Of a stretch of 64,000 bases of DNA, positions 42,501 through 54,689 are shown piece by piece. Positions within the stretch are counted from its first letter, which is position 1, and the number at the start of each line of letters is the position of its first letter. This stretch comes from Lates calcarifer. Taxonomy: Eukaryota > Chordata > Actinopteri > Centropomidae. The translations under genes and the position numbers were made by a program. Location: NCBI RefSeq assembly GCF_001640805.2, contig NC_066856.1:15909087-15973086 (forward strand). Direction: 5' to 3'. The notes beneath the pieces are model-generated. The model saw only the letters and a program-made list of their open reading frames with translations. It did no database searches and had not been told where the DNA came from.

Positions 42501-44753
42501 TCTTCTCTCAGCAAAAATGCGAACAAGCATATTTCCCAAAATGTCAAACTATTCCTTTAAGATCACCCTCTGGAAAAGTGCTTTACGTGTCCTTCCTGTC
42601 CTTGTTTCCATACGTTTTAGTCTTTTAAAAGAAGGGGTGTGAACTAAGGTGTTCTGGCTTTTGATTTGCCTCTCCAAAGGTCTTCTCTTTTGAATTACTA
42701 AACGTGACTTGACATGCTATGCAAAAGTAACTGTAGGTGTTCACAACTAACACCTCTGGCATCATGAATTCACATATTCTCATGGTGCAACAGCAACACA
42801 CACACACAGGGTATGTAAGGTCTTTTGCCTGGGGAAGAATACATATGAGGTTGTTGTTTTTAAATGTAAAGTAGTATAACTATATATCATTTGTATATAA
42901 CAAACTTAAGTGAAACTCTGCTCAGGTGCAAGGCTGTGGGTTGCCTGAGGGGTCTTACCGCTGCTGCCCTGCTTCCCACACCACGTCAGACCATCCAGGA
43001 CAGATCCTAACAGAGTGTCTTCCAGGGTGAGAAAACAATCTCTCTTCTCAGTGAAATCATGGACCACTTCCTTTGTTTTGCTCCAGAACATCATCTAACC
43101 CCCCCACCAAAAACAAACAGGGAATGTCACATTATTTCTCTGATTATTTTTCATTATGAGAGACTAGTTTAGACTAGGTGAGATAAATGATGTGATGACT
43201 GATATTTACTCTGTTGCATGCAGGTCTGAATGGGGCTGCAGCTATGAGCGGGTCATAGGCTCCCATGGAAACGTTACAAGGGTCCTGTCCTACATAGGCT
43301 TGTTCGAATGTACTCCATATCTTTTCACAGTCGTATCTGAAAAATAAATGACAGTTCTGCTTCTGGTCTCAGGAATGTGGATCAAGTCTAGACTACACTG
43401 AGTGTAGACTGTCAAGATCACAGGTAAAAGCACAACCTTCTCCTCATCTTACACCATTCGAATTAATGACTCATTTTTTTTTATCAAACAAACTGAGTAT
43501 TCACCCCTCCTTTAAATGTAAACAAACTCTTTAAGATAAGAACTCAGTGTCAGGGTTTAGAAGTACTTCACACAGTATGTCCAGTTCATACCATCAGTAA
43601 ACATGAATTTATCACAGTAGATAATGCAGAAAAACCAAACAGTGCTTGTATACCAGCCCCAGTCTGACACAAACTTATAAAGACTAGGACTAAATCTAGT
43701 GCAGGTTAGTGAATAATTTTTAAAATCAACTGTAAAAGCACAACTTTCACTGCAGAAAAAAATGCTTTTTTCCTCCCTCCCCTGAACATAACATTGCTCT
43801 TTGTTAGAATATTTAGATGATTTATATTCTCTTGCACTCTGTAGTCAGTGGCCACCTGTGCAGTCTAGCTGACCAGTGAGTACTAGTAATATCTTCAACC
43901 CTGCAGACAGTGCAGAAAAAAGGCTGGTGAATCAATCATTGACTGGAGTAAAACAGAGACCAAACTTCAGACTGAAGTCCCACTTTAGCATTGAATTTTC
44001 ATGAAGCTGTACTATGACTACTGTGACTATGTCTTCCATTTCCATGACTACTGTATTATGTCAGTCAGTCAGTGCCCGCAGACGCACTTCCACAACCTCC
44101 ATTAGTTAAATCACAATTTCTTCAATGCAGTCTAACACAGAAGTCCTAAAATAAGTCGTGCTTTGTGAGGGTTATAATGCTCAGATTTGTTGAGGTGGTT
44201 GACTCATTGACTGAAGTCATTTCTCATTGAAGAGGATGTGGTTAGTGGTGCTGTTGAGGTGTTGTATTCCACAGAGGTGTGTAACTCAGCTGTCTCTCAG
44301 TGATAAAGATGAGGCTGACATAATAATATGAAGGTAGAATTTACTGTAGAGCTCTAGCAGTTGCCTAGTTGTAGCTCGGTGTACCACCCCTCCAACAATC
44401 AACTGAAGTACTGCAACTGCGACATATAGTTCACATATCTTACATTGTATTGCCAATTCAATTATTCAGGTTGTGTGAGGAAGCCCAGTTTATCGCCGGA
44501 CTGAGACCATGCACTTACTTTTATAGCTACATGACATTCTGTACATCCATTTAAAAAAACAAACAAACACTTACCCTTTGAATTCCTCACACCTAGCAAT
44601 AAAAGTTGGTTTTAGTTTGTCTGTGTTCCGACGGTAGGTCAGTGCCAACACGACGACTAATATAATAATAATAAGTAGGACAGCGACGACACTAAAAATG
44701 GCACAGTGTCTCTTCCTTCTCTTCTCCGGCGGTCGATACCCTCCGTGGTCCAT
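39528..44753 (-). CDS. cd38: CD38, ADP-ribosyl cyclase / cyclic ADP-ribose hydrolase 1
   Basis: Type II membrane ectoenzyme that converts NAD to cyclic ADP-ribose and ADP-ribose, which are calcium-mobilising messengers. Eight exons join in phase: 44753-44575, 43336-43210, 43094-42959, 42010-41928, 40544-40471, 39970-39884, 39769-39686, 39585-39528, giving 275 residues (human 300). The short basic cytoplasmic start MDHGGYRPPEKRRKRH is followed by a membrane segment (about 17-42) rich in Val, Ile and Leu. All four active-site residues known from human CD38 are present: Trp106 (MMFWSK), Glu127 (TLEDTLLG), Trp169 (NNPVRSFW) and Glu206 (IFASIEV). Conserved cysteines occur throughout (ARCEEF, YDCEKIW, LTWCG, DCSNNP, VACGD). 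The gene lies directly downstream of a tandem paralogue on the same strand. A GC-rich, CCAAT-containing promoter-like block precedes the start. Confidence 0.95.
42370..42562 (-). repeat. Dispersed teleost repeat in cd38 intron 3
   Basis: Reverse-oriented relative of the 17410 repeat. On the plus strand it shows CCAGCCAGGCTAGCTGG, GCTAAGCTAAGCTAATCAGC and, at its end, CCCAAAATGTCAAACTATTC. The match of several separate words in reverse order is what supports the call. The repeat may start earlier than given. Confidence 0.65.
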
Positions 44754-44789
44754 TTAAAAATCCTTACGTTGTTGTTAGACCCAGGTGGA

Positions 44790-44910
44790 CGTTTAGAAGT
44801 CGCCTTGGAACTTTGTTGACACTGAACGTCGCTCGCGCTCGCAAGTCTATTTACGGAGAGGCGCAATCACTGTGCGCGCGCTCGCTCGCTCCAATCAGGA
44901 GTCTTCACTG
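44790..44910 (-). promoter_or_regulatory. cd38: GC-rich presumed cd38 promoter
   Basis: Dense CpG (GCTCGCGCTCGC and TGTGCGCGCGCTCGCTCGC) directly upstream of the cd38 start, with a CCAAT box on the plus strand at about 44892. No TATA box was seen in the expected position, so a dispersed CpG-type promoter is likely. Confidence 0.5.
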
Positions 44911-46616
44911 TTGTGGTGGAGCAGAGGTGGAGGGGTCACATCAAGACCGCTAAATAATATGTATATATGTGGATATAGTATATATTTATAAATATATATA
45001 CTGTATGTTCAGACAAATCAGTTTAAAATCTTTGCAAACAAAACTATGTTGATAAAATATTATGCCTATTTATCCATATTTATACATTTAACAGTATAGC
45101 GGAATGAAGTGGTATCGACTACAACAGCAGTGGAGTAGCCTACTGCTTACATGTTAATGTATCATTAACTCAGACAGCGCCAGTCAGAATATTGAGTACT
45201 AGTTGATGTTGTATATTTTGTTGCACCTCTGTACTTTTTAACTTGTAATGGAGAATTTTGATGGTGTAGTATTGTCGGTTTTACTTAAGAAAAATAATCT
45301 GAACAAGTCTCAAACAAAAATTCAGTTTTTTCACTATCTATCTAAATTTTACTTTTAATTCACTCTTTGAAATTAGCTGCAGCAGGTTGATACTAGCAGA
45401 GTTGTATCATGGATTTTAGAAATACTGAAGTTAAATAAAAATACAGATCAATTGATAAATAAGTCTACTCCAGCCACTGTACCTCCCTCCCCCAAACCAA
45501 CAAGTTAAGAAAAACTCAAGTGTTTAATGTTTTACTTGCAATTCAATATGTTAATTCATTATTTATGTCTCTTCAGTGGCAGCTATGGCCTTGAATAAAT
45601 GGACCTCCACGTGCCTGCGCTGCACTTAAGTGTGGAAATCATTAAGAAAGCTTACACATATATCTGTGGTGCAAGCATGAACAAGTTTAAAAACCTTTTT
45701 TTCTTTAAGCTGTTCACAAATATTTGCCTTTCTACCGTCTTTATGTTTTTTAAAAGTTGGCTGCTCTCATTCTTTCACTTGTTTTTGTATCCGCTAAGTA
45801 AGAACTTTAATAATAGAGACTTGAACCAAGGAGCTGTTACATTAGCTGGTTGAAGTTCATGCACTTAAATGCTAATCAGCCGTTAAAAGATGTGTGTGGG
45901 CTATAATTCAAAGGTCATGGAGTAGACATCAATAGTGAACATGTTGAGAAATGCCACAGATCTTTGAGTACGAGTGTGAGAGCCAAAACTAAAGGTTAAC
46001 CATTCCAGTAAACAGGTTTATCATCTCTGTTTTGCAGGATGTGTAATGACATAATGACACAGCAATACAAGCATATAATTTTGTGGATATCTCCTGCTCT
46101 AATTATCTTGTATCATAAATGACGTGTAATAATAAGAATGATATGGTTCCGAGTTAAAATCATGCCCCAGTGCCTTTGATAAGATGTCTGATGTTTCAGA
46201 CATGGCTGGACCTGCTATTAGGCCCCAAAAATGAACTTTTACTACTACCCAAATTAACCAGTCCATTTAAGTGACATGTACAGTTTTTCTGTGCTAGAAT
46301 ATCTAGTCGCTGATTTGTGTGGTCAGTTAATTAAAATCAGTAACATGAAAGGTCTTAAAACTAGATTTGGACAAATAGGTGAACTGTTAAGTCAGAACCC
46401 TCTGTCAAACCAGAGGACAGTAGACCGTAAGCAGTAGGTATCAGCTTCAGAAAACAGATAAATTCACTTTAAGAGGTTTTTTATTTAATGAATCAGATAA
46501 ATGAAAAGTATGGGGTTTAAAGGAGGCTTTAAGTGCTGGAGTCTTCTGAGCAGCCAGTTTTTGACCTGTATGTAAAGATGACAGTCATCGTGGTCTCTTT
46601 AGTGTCAGGTTATTCT
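44911..46616. other. Spacer between cd38 and the bst1-like gene
   Basis: AT-rich, with TATA-like repeats near 44955-45005. No exon, relic exon or RNA gene was recognised. It is short enough that the two cyclase genes form a tandem pair. Confidence 0.5.
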
Positions 46617-46622
46617 TTTATT
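46617..46622 (-). terminator. Candidate poly(A) signal of the bst1-like gene
   Basis: TTTATT on the plus strand reads AATAAA on the minus strand, about 83 bases beyond the stop codon. A second one lies at 46480-46485. Confidence 0.45.
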
Positions 46623-46704
46623 GCTAATGTGGATTTTCACTAAAGTCACTGACCTAAAACTACACAATGACCATATCAGACAACACGTTAAACTTGTGGG
46701 TGAT

Positions 46705-49700
46705 TCAGTTGGATGTGAGGCTTTTTCTGTGTAACAGGCTGTTTGCACATGTCTGGCAGGAGGACTGTTTGGGGTCCTGGATACACTGCAGGATCATGAG
46801 GGTCCTGTGGACAAATACGATTTATGTTACTCCAGGGTGCTTTCATCAGGAAGTTCATTACAAAGTCACAAAAAACATCTGTATAAATTCTGTCCACCTG
46901 TCTGAGATGTGTTTTACCATTTAGTTTGGAAGATTTGTTGGAGGTCACTTACTGGTCGTTGTCTATGCAAGTCCAACGAAAACCTCTGGACTGGAGGATT
47001 TGGATCAGGTTTACAATGGACCCTTGATTACATGACTCTCTGTAGAAGAGAAAAACAAGGGTCAACTGTGAGTGCTTTCTCTTTTATGGATGCAACCTTC
47101 TGATAAGTTGCCATTTATAGAGTGTTTATGATCAATAACTAATGGCAATATAAATGGGTAATAAAAATGTTGGGGCAGCCTGGCTGTGATTTAAAAAAAA
47201 ATCCTTTGTATTTGGTAATAATTCAATTTGATTCAACTTTATCATCATTATACTTGCATGCAACAAGATTTATTCTTGTCATTCCAAGACAATGGCATCA
47301 TAAATCTATTAAAAGACACTTATGGGTGTTTACAAATTATTGATATGAAAATCATTTATTACCCACTCAAAAAGTCATGTGTAATAACCTTTTATAAAGG
47401 GTTATATATTAAGAAATGGTACAGCGTCATCTTATTGTAACTTTGTGCTGCATTTTTACAAAGTATCCATTGTTTTATCCTCACATATATGGTCCCTCTA
47501 GGTTGGTCACCACCTTAATGTTGACATAATCCACCCTTTGAGGATTCAGGCTGTCCAGTTCAACACTTCCAAACATGCTGTGAGATTAAAAAAAAAAAAG
47601 ATTATTTTATTACATACTCATCATTAACAGTACCATATATATTTGTTTCTTTTTTTTAATTTTAATTTTTTACCTTTTTCTGTTGAAGGCGTTGGCAATC
47701 GATCCATTCAATAATACAGTGATGTTGCCACATGCCATTTCTGCAAACTAACACATGAATGAGGAAAATCACGTTGGAGCAATATTCTGCTGCTGGTTTT
47801 GGAACAATATGTTGCATATAAATTATAAACTGTGTGATGAGTGGTGACTATTCTGCAGTTTAAACTCACATTTTGAGAGGCTCGCCTCCATAAGGAATAC
47901 ACTGGGTGATTTCTACAAGCTGACCACTCCGGGCAAGAGCTGAAATCAAAACCTGTGTGTAAATTCACAGCTATTGGTTAAAAGAAGCAGAGTGTCATAA
48001 CCTTGATAAGAGCCAAAATGAGACATGAATGAATGGTAAGAGAAAGTTTAGGTGATTATAGTGATGATGACATGCAACAACATGCAGCTGACAGGTTAAT
48101 CTCTCTTCACTACGACTGTAATAAAAAATCCTGAAGGCTCAGGAAAGCATTTGGAAGCACAGCAGCAACTGAGTGATGGTCCTGCTGGTTAATTTTTAAT
48201 TTACTTTAAAATGTTCTATTTGTAAACTTTCTCTGCTGCTGAACGTGGTTTCTTGCTGGCAGTGGGTTATGGTAGTGGTCAAGAGCTTCAGCCATCATTG
48301 CATTTACAATATATGATAGAATACACTCCCTGGGCACTTCTACTTCTTCAGGGCAGTATGGACACCATAGTCACTCACTATCAGAAAGTAACAAGACCAG
48401 CTGGGGCTAGCTGGTTAGCATGCTAACTTCATTAGAAAAAAAGAAGTGATGGCACTAGAAGTAAGTGCTGTTGTTTTTCCACAGCTGGAGACAGCTCTTG
48501 GCGAGAAAAGGAATGAAGTTTGATGCTGAACTTGTAACATTTCATCAAGCCTGGTCAGTAAACAGCTGTTAATGTTAACACTGGCTATGTAGTGATAGCA
48601 GATGCTTACAAATGGCTCCTCTAATTTGTAAATTGAGTCAAATGTTTCCCTTTGTTCTGTGTTTTGTTTACCCTGTGTTACAATAAGTAGTCATAAAAAA
48701 CTTATACAGTTACAGAAAATGTTATATCATGATTGAGTTACTGCAGTGGGTCTCAACCTGGGGGTTGGGACCCCTTTAAGTGGTCACGAGGTAAATCTGA
48801 GAGACTGCAAGACAATTAATTAGACATAAAAGAATAAAATGTATTCTTCTATGTATACTTTCAGTGTTTTGACTTTTAATTGTCTCTGTGTAGAACACAT
48901 GGAGAAAAGATCTACCGGAGTCTTCCTCTTGTCCACACCAGATGAGGTCATTGAACATGAAGCCAACCAGCGTATCCTCCAGCGTCCAGAAGTGACGAAC
49001 AACAGCTGCATAGCTGTGCATCAGCGCTCTGGTTTTACTCCAGAAGAGAAACTAAGCAGAAGAAAGAGGAAATATACAGTAACTCAAAAATATTCCATCC
49101 AAGGAGGTATCAATTAAAAGTGATAAATATATGTATGAAATTGTAGCTCAAGTCTCACTCTTGCTCACCCTATCGCATGGCCAGGTTTGTGGCATTGCAT
49201 AAAACATCTGATGATAATCCTCCACCGTAACATTACAAGAAGACTGACGGACAACTGCCTCCTCAAATTGTCTCCAGATCTCCTCACAGTCATACCTACA
49301 ATAGAGATTATATACCATTTTCTGATATTCTATAATTGTTTAATCAATTAAAAGTGCTATATCTATTTTTGCTATCGCTATATAGCCAATGTTAGCATTA
49401 ACAGCTGTTTAGCAATGGAGATTAATGTCAGTATTAACTCTTGTTTTGCCTCTATTTCTATCACTTTTCTCCTACTGAAGTTAGCATGCTAACCAGCTAC
49501 CCAGCTCACTATAGCATCCAGTATGCTCCCAATCCAGCATGAGGGGATGAATTCTAACCTCTTGTCTTGTAAACACAACAATGCCAGAGGTACTTGGTAA
49601 GTAAAGAGCTGTTAATGCTAATGTTGGCTATGTAGCAACAGAAAAAACTGACAAGATCCCAGGAACCAATTTTTGGGTTTCAAAGCCTAAGTAAGTGATA

Positions 49701-50373
49701 GGATTTTTTTTCTGTACACTTAATGCCATTTAAAAATGTAGGCACAGTCACCTTTATGATACCTCAAAAGAAGAAAATACTGTGCTACAACTAGACAAGA
49801 ATTGGGATAGAAGGTCTTTTCAAAAGAAACTAAGCAAATACAGCTGGACATAACAATTATAAGTTAGAATTTCCCACAATATAAAATGTCTTTTCATACT
49901 ACCATCTCTTCATTGGTTTATGTCTTTCTAGAGAAGCACATAAAAGAAAGCTGATTCAGTGTCACATCAAAGTGTCCTTCATGTGGGCTTCAACACTGGC
50001 CTGATAATGAGCTGCTGGTTCCAGCCAAAATTCTTTTGCCTTGGACATTAGGAGGAAATCAAGTCTTTCAAGTCTTTGAGACTCAAGTAATTGGTGTTAA
50101 GGTCAAAATGTAGCTGTGAATTCTCATCTGAAGTCATCACATTTTCAAATAAAGTCTCTCTAAAGATCAGAAATGTCGTGACATGAGGACAAATCACTGC
50201 ACAGTATATTACCGTAAGCTGGGGTTGACCAGAGTGATGTAATTGTAACACCTTCCAACCACAATGTGTTTAATGTTGGGGGTTGTCCCAAACTGTGCTG
50301 TCAGTTGACTTGGACAGAGCAGAAGCACAATAAACCCTTTGAAATGGACACAAAGACAGATGAAAGAAGACAT
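46705..50373 (-). CDS. bst1: BST1-like ADP-ribosyl cyclase (CD38 paralogue)
   Basis: Second ADP-ribosyl cyclase, tandem with cd38. Eight exons join in phase: 50373-50213, 49295-49169, 49051-48916, 47952-47870, 47747-47674, 47577-47485, 47039-46953, 46804-46705, giving 286 residues. Exons 2-5 have the same lengths as in cd38 (127, 136, 83 and 74). The N-terminus MSSFICLCVHFKGF, followed by IVLLLC, looks like a signal peptide, not a type II anchor; an alternative in-frame ATG lies at 50391. Active-site residues are kept: Trp100 (FLFWSK), Glu121 (TLEDTLVG), Trp163 (VYSLWRRAS) and Glu200 (MFGSVELD). RGFRWTCIDND and ILQCIQDPKQSSC match the BST1/CD157 C-terminal core. Unlike mammalian BST1, no hydrophobic GPI-attachment tail follows; the end is LLHRKSLTSN. 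The acceptor at 47952 was chosen over a nearer AG because it preserves the frame. The exon 3 donor (GTAGAT) is weak. Confidence 0.88.
48215..48620. repeat. Composite dispersed repeat in bst1-like intron 3
   Basis: The left part (about 48235-48330: GTGGTTTCTTGCTGG, GTCAAGAGC, TTTACAATA) matches 62565-62660 in the same orientation. The right part holds GGTTAGCATGCTAACTTC (reverse of words at 49480) and CTGGCTATGTAGTGATAGC (shared with 24815). At least two repeat families appear to be joined or nested. Confidence 0.6.
49368..49660. repeat. Dispersed repeats in bst1-like intron 1 in inverted arrangement
   Basis: GCCAATGTTAGCATTAACAG (about 49385) and its near reverse complement GCTGTTAATGCTAATGTTGG (about 49608) flank about 200 bases that include TTCTATCACTTTTCTCCTACTG and AGTTAGCATGCTAACCAGC. 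The outer words form an inverted repeat of roughly 35 bases, so this may be one element with terminal inverted repeats. Confidence 0.6.
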
Positions 50374-53300
50374 TATTTTGGAGAAGTACATCAAAAGAAA
50401 GATAGAGAGAAAAAAGCTGGAGATGTCAAGAGGAATTACTTACATATCGTCATGTTGATCATTACAAACGTCTCAAATGTTCTAGAGGTCATAAGGGTGA
50501 GACCCCGGACGGCCTCATTGCTCCTCAATAAAGATACGTGTTCGTGCATGCTTTAATCTGTAGATATGCAAAACAAAAGTTCTATCAGTTTTTGGATTTG
50601 ACCTCAGGCCAGCAGGTACTTTCCCAGGAGCTCAGAAGGTGTGTGTGCTGCAATTATGGCAAATACAAAACTTTCTCCCACATTTTTTTTTCTTCCAGAG
50701 CTATCAGATCTGCCAACTTTTCAAACACCCTCCAGGACATTTTAACAATGACTGTTGACCTTTAGATAAACAATAACCCTTCTAGCATTTCAAGTAGATA
50801 CATAAAAGGTATGAAAGTTTTCACATTGCAGTGGGTAGTACATGCAATCATTAAATATCATGGAATAAACAGGTACACATGCCCAGTTCATTCTCTGAAT
50901 AAACTTAGAGGTAAATGCTCACCATTTTCCTTGCAGAAGGTTAAAATGTGACAAACGGCCCCATGGCTGTGATGTGAAATGCTTTCTGCCCAAACCTGAG
51001 TCCCGCTGTGGTGTGCTGTGGTGTGTACCCTCCTCACAGGGCTAATGCATGACATGCCTGAGAGAGGCTCCTCTTCATAGGTTGACAAACACAGCTCCTC
51101 ACCAACCCACAGACACATTCTTAAAGGACAGATGAGATGTTTTTTCCAGCCTCCAGCTGCAACAATCCACATGATTCCCATTATGGCGTCAGTGAGAATT
51201 TGTCCACACAGAGTGAGCGCTGTTCAGTGAGACATGGTGCCATGGGGTGGAGGAAGTTTGTGTTATTGAACACACTGAATTATGGTATGAACTCAGCTCA
51301 GTATATATATCTCAAAATGAACCTCTGGTATTAGGTTGAGGATAATAGAGCCCATTTTATAAAAAGGAAATGGAAAGATTGAAATGTATAGGTTGTATAG
51401 CAATTTTCATTTTTGTAAGAGATTGTTTGTCTTCTGTATGTATTCCCTCTTCATCAATGCTCAATTTGTTTGTGTGGCCTTGTAACGCCTAAGATGTCTG
51501 CTAACCTTTTTCTGAGTGCAGAGGAGCAGCTTTACTGTGTGTTTTTTCACATTATCTACACCAGGTATTATCATGCAATCAATGGTTAGTGTAGTAATGT
51601 CACACCAGTACACTTTTCTTCAGTCTTCACTGCTGGTACTTTTTCTACAGATGCTAAAGTAGTTTGAAAAGTACATTTTACCAAGCAGAGTTCAATATTT
51701 TCATTATTTGTTTTTGTACTCCCTTTGAATGCAGGACCTATGCATTATTCCACTGTGTTCCTGAAACTTTTGCTGAAGACAGTGAGGACTACTTTTCTAT
51801 CACTAGAAGTAAATGAACAACAAATATAACCCTTCACTTCTTTTTTAACAAGTAGATATAATGTACCTAAATGTAGTGTAGCTACTTTCTTTTAGCTTAG
51901 GTTACAGATTTTACTTTAGTCTTTTTTTCACTCTCTGAACCTGCAGTAGACTATGCATTCACCTCTGTTTGTTTGCTCCTTTATCAAAATCTGTGCAAAA
52001 TCTCAGACTCACATAACTATATTTGGGACTAACTTCATGCATATTGGCACCAGATTTTGTACACACATTTATGCTCCCCAGATGAATCCCACTGACTTCC
52101 ACAGTTCCTTTTTCTTCTAGGGCCACCATGAGGTTGCCATTTGTGACTCAGAGTGAAACATCTTGACAACTGTCAGATGGATTACCATGAAATCTGTTGA
52201 AAATATTCAAGGTTTTTCCACTTACTCATTATTTGCATAAATAATGGCATTCCCATCATCTCAGCTGCTAATTAGCAAATGCGAGCATAGTAACACTCTG
52301 AAATAAGAACAGGTTAAACATTACCCCTCCATACGTCATTCTGAGTGTTGGCATGCCGGTTTAGTTAAAAGAACCATAAAACCATAAAAACGGTTTCATA
52401 CAGTCTTGTTTCCATGTAACCATGGAACCCGTTGTTAGGTTATGATAAAAACAAATGAGGAAATGACACATTTCATCGCCAGTGTCCAGCTGTCCGATGG
52501 GAATTGACAAAGCTAGAAATAAATAAATGAACTATGGTTTTAAGTAAGTGACAGTGAACTGTGGAGAAACATGGACTAATACTACATTGTGAATAGCAGA
52601 GGACTAATATGTATTAAAAGAAAAATTCCTTCATAATTCCAATCAAGACAAACTTCCCATCTTGGCAAAATAAACACCATTTTTATTTTCATTTTGTGTT
52701 AATATACAGTATCTAGTATCCACAAAAGAATTGTAGGGAGTACTTAGATAGTCTCAGCTTATGCTGTTTGTCACCAAATATACAGAAAATTGCTCCCCAA
52801 GTACTTTCTTGTGACAGGCTGAATGTGATTCTCATTATACTACCTTGTCTTAAACCATAAAACAAAAAATATTACTATAGGTCAAAGGAATTAGATTTAA
52901 TGTAAGCCTGACTGTTGCCAGACGTCTCCCTAACTGCTTCAAGAAATAAGTTTTGGATTTCTGCCATCTCTGTGTGAGATAAAGGCTGTCTGAGGTGAAT
53001 TCTTTAAGGCAGTATGGATGCCCTTGTGTTCTAATAGCTAATTGTGTTGTTAGCTCTCTGCACAGGAGAACAGAATGTCTCCATATAGCGACCGGGCTCA
53101 CACACAGGGTTCCTAAATACTTCATTGACAAACTGAATTATGCTTACATAAGCGGTCTTGAAATTACATGTATACCAGTCACTTCCTTATATTGTAAAGT
53201 ATGTGCAGGTTTTGTTCTTGGAAACAGAACCAACATCATGCCATTAGAGGAAGTTTATGAAATTAATGAACTCACATTAAAGGAAGCTTAATATTAATCA

Positions 53301-53389
53301 TCCAGATTTCACAACTTGAATGTCAACCAAACATAAAAAAAACACCTGCAGTCGTTTGCAGCATTCATTTTTTCTACGCATTAACCTGT

Positions 53390-53660
53390 AGCCGGTCTTA
53401 TTCTTCGTGTGTAACCTTTTCGTAAAGTTATGCTAATTGGGATGTGCGGTCCCCTGTACACGATTGGCTCGAATTGAGAAGGCGTGGCATTCCCTCACCT
53501 CATTTCCTGTCTCCTGCTCTTACGTCCTGCCTTCTGACTGGCTGACACGTTCCCAGCTCAACTCCTCAACTCCTCGGCCAACTTCTCAGTCGGGGTGGCA
53601 GTAAAGTTGTTCGACGTGGATGTCGTTTTTGCTTGGCAGACGTCAATCATTGCGTCAACT
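53390..53660. promoter_or_regulatory. CpG-rich, promoter-like block without an assigned gene
   Basis: Many CpGs in about 270 bases, against the CpG-poor surroundings. It also has ATTGGCTCG and GACTGGCTGACACG (CCAAT-type and related sites) and AGACGTCAATC, a CRE-like element. It is 1.5 kb upstream of impa1 and 3.0 kb upstream of the bst1-like gene, so it could be a distal or alternative promoter of either, or serve an unrecognised noncoding transcript. Confidence 0.35.
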
Positions 53661-53867
53661 CGCAGAAACTAGCATTGTAAATTATTTTATTTAGACAGCA
53701 TCCACTGGCCCTTAGTAGTTTTGTCTCACCTTTTTGTGTTTGTAACTTACTCTCACCACAACCAACTGGTTTACGTGGGGTCGTAACAACAACATCGTGT
53801 TTGACATTTATCCATCTCCGCCAACATGCTGTATGTGCGTTATCACATAGTCTGTCACATACACTGT

Positions 53868-53925
53868 TGCTGCTGCCACCTTGTGGACTGAGGGTTTGTG
53901 GATACAATACAGTCTATGGTCTGGA
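53868..53925. repeat. End of a dispersed teleost repeat (ACAGTCTATGG terminus)
   Basis: TGCTGCCACCTTGTGGAC followed by ATACAGTCTATGG is the characteristic terminus of a very common fish interspersed repeat. The rest of the element upstream is too diverged to delimit. Confidence 0.45.
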
Positions 53926-54689
53926 TCCAGAGTGAGATCTTTCCAGTCTGATACAAGAAGAATAGTAATAAGAAGAAAAGACACAGTTGAATGACCTTTG
54001 GGAAATTTGTGTCTGCACAGTGTAATTATTTTTCAACACATATCTGTAGCTGGGGCTACATTCATACGTTTTTTCCATTCATTTCATCATGGCGAAACAG
54101 GACAGTATAACAGCACTAATAATAGTGGCTAATAATAGGCTACATCAGCAACAGTGTGGGTAGAGAGGGGGCAGATTCACTTTATATCTTTGTCGCACGG
54201 AACTTTGTACGGAGCGTGTTCCATGACGAACACAACATGCGCTCGGACTCAAAAACTTTGATGAGCGTTCCCCCTAAATCCGTTAATGCTGTCCCACTGT
54301 CAAATCGTCCAGTACACCAGGGCAGACAGTTTGAGTCCTTTATGCACACTTTCCGTTAGACTGTGGTTTCTGTAGACTTGTCTGGGGGAATTACCCACGG
54401 CTCATAGCGCTGTGACGTTAAACATGGTTACCAGGGGAAGCCCGGAAGCATAAAAAAGGCAAACAAACAATCACGGAAGGAGCAACCAACCCTTACGCTG
54501 CAAGAAAAAAATAAATTTACATGTAAACTGAAAAACCCCCTCAAATTTTATGTTTTCAACAAAGACACCAAACACACTCTTTAGAACTTTTACTCAGTGG
54601 AAGACCTCACTTTTTTGCGATAACTTTGAGTGAATAGTATTAATTACTGTCATGTATCAATATAAGGCAGCATCTAGTCAATGAGAACG

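Larger units (their letters stand above)
50392..54680. other. Intergenic stretch between the bst1-like gene and impa1
   Basis: The two genes are divergent here, so both promoters must lie in this interval or at its edges. Apart from the CpG-rich block at 53390-53660 and the repeat end near 53868, I saw no exon or RNA gene. Short frames, including one of 67 codons at 54156-54359, have no recognisable family. Confidence 0.45.

Noticed and set aside
47940..47945. Acceptor directly before CTCTTGCCC in bst1-like exon 4
   Set aside because: It breaks phase; the acceptor further upstream gives an 83-base exon identical in length to the cd38 exon and restores the frame.
53647..53907. 86-codon minus-strand frame upstream of impa1
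   Set aside because: Ends in a common repeat terminus and matches no family.
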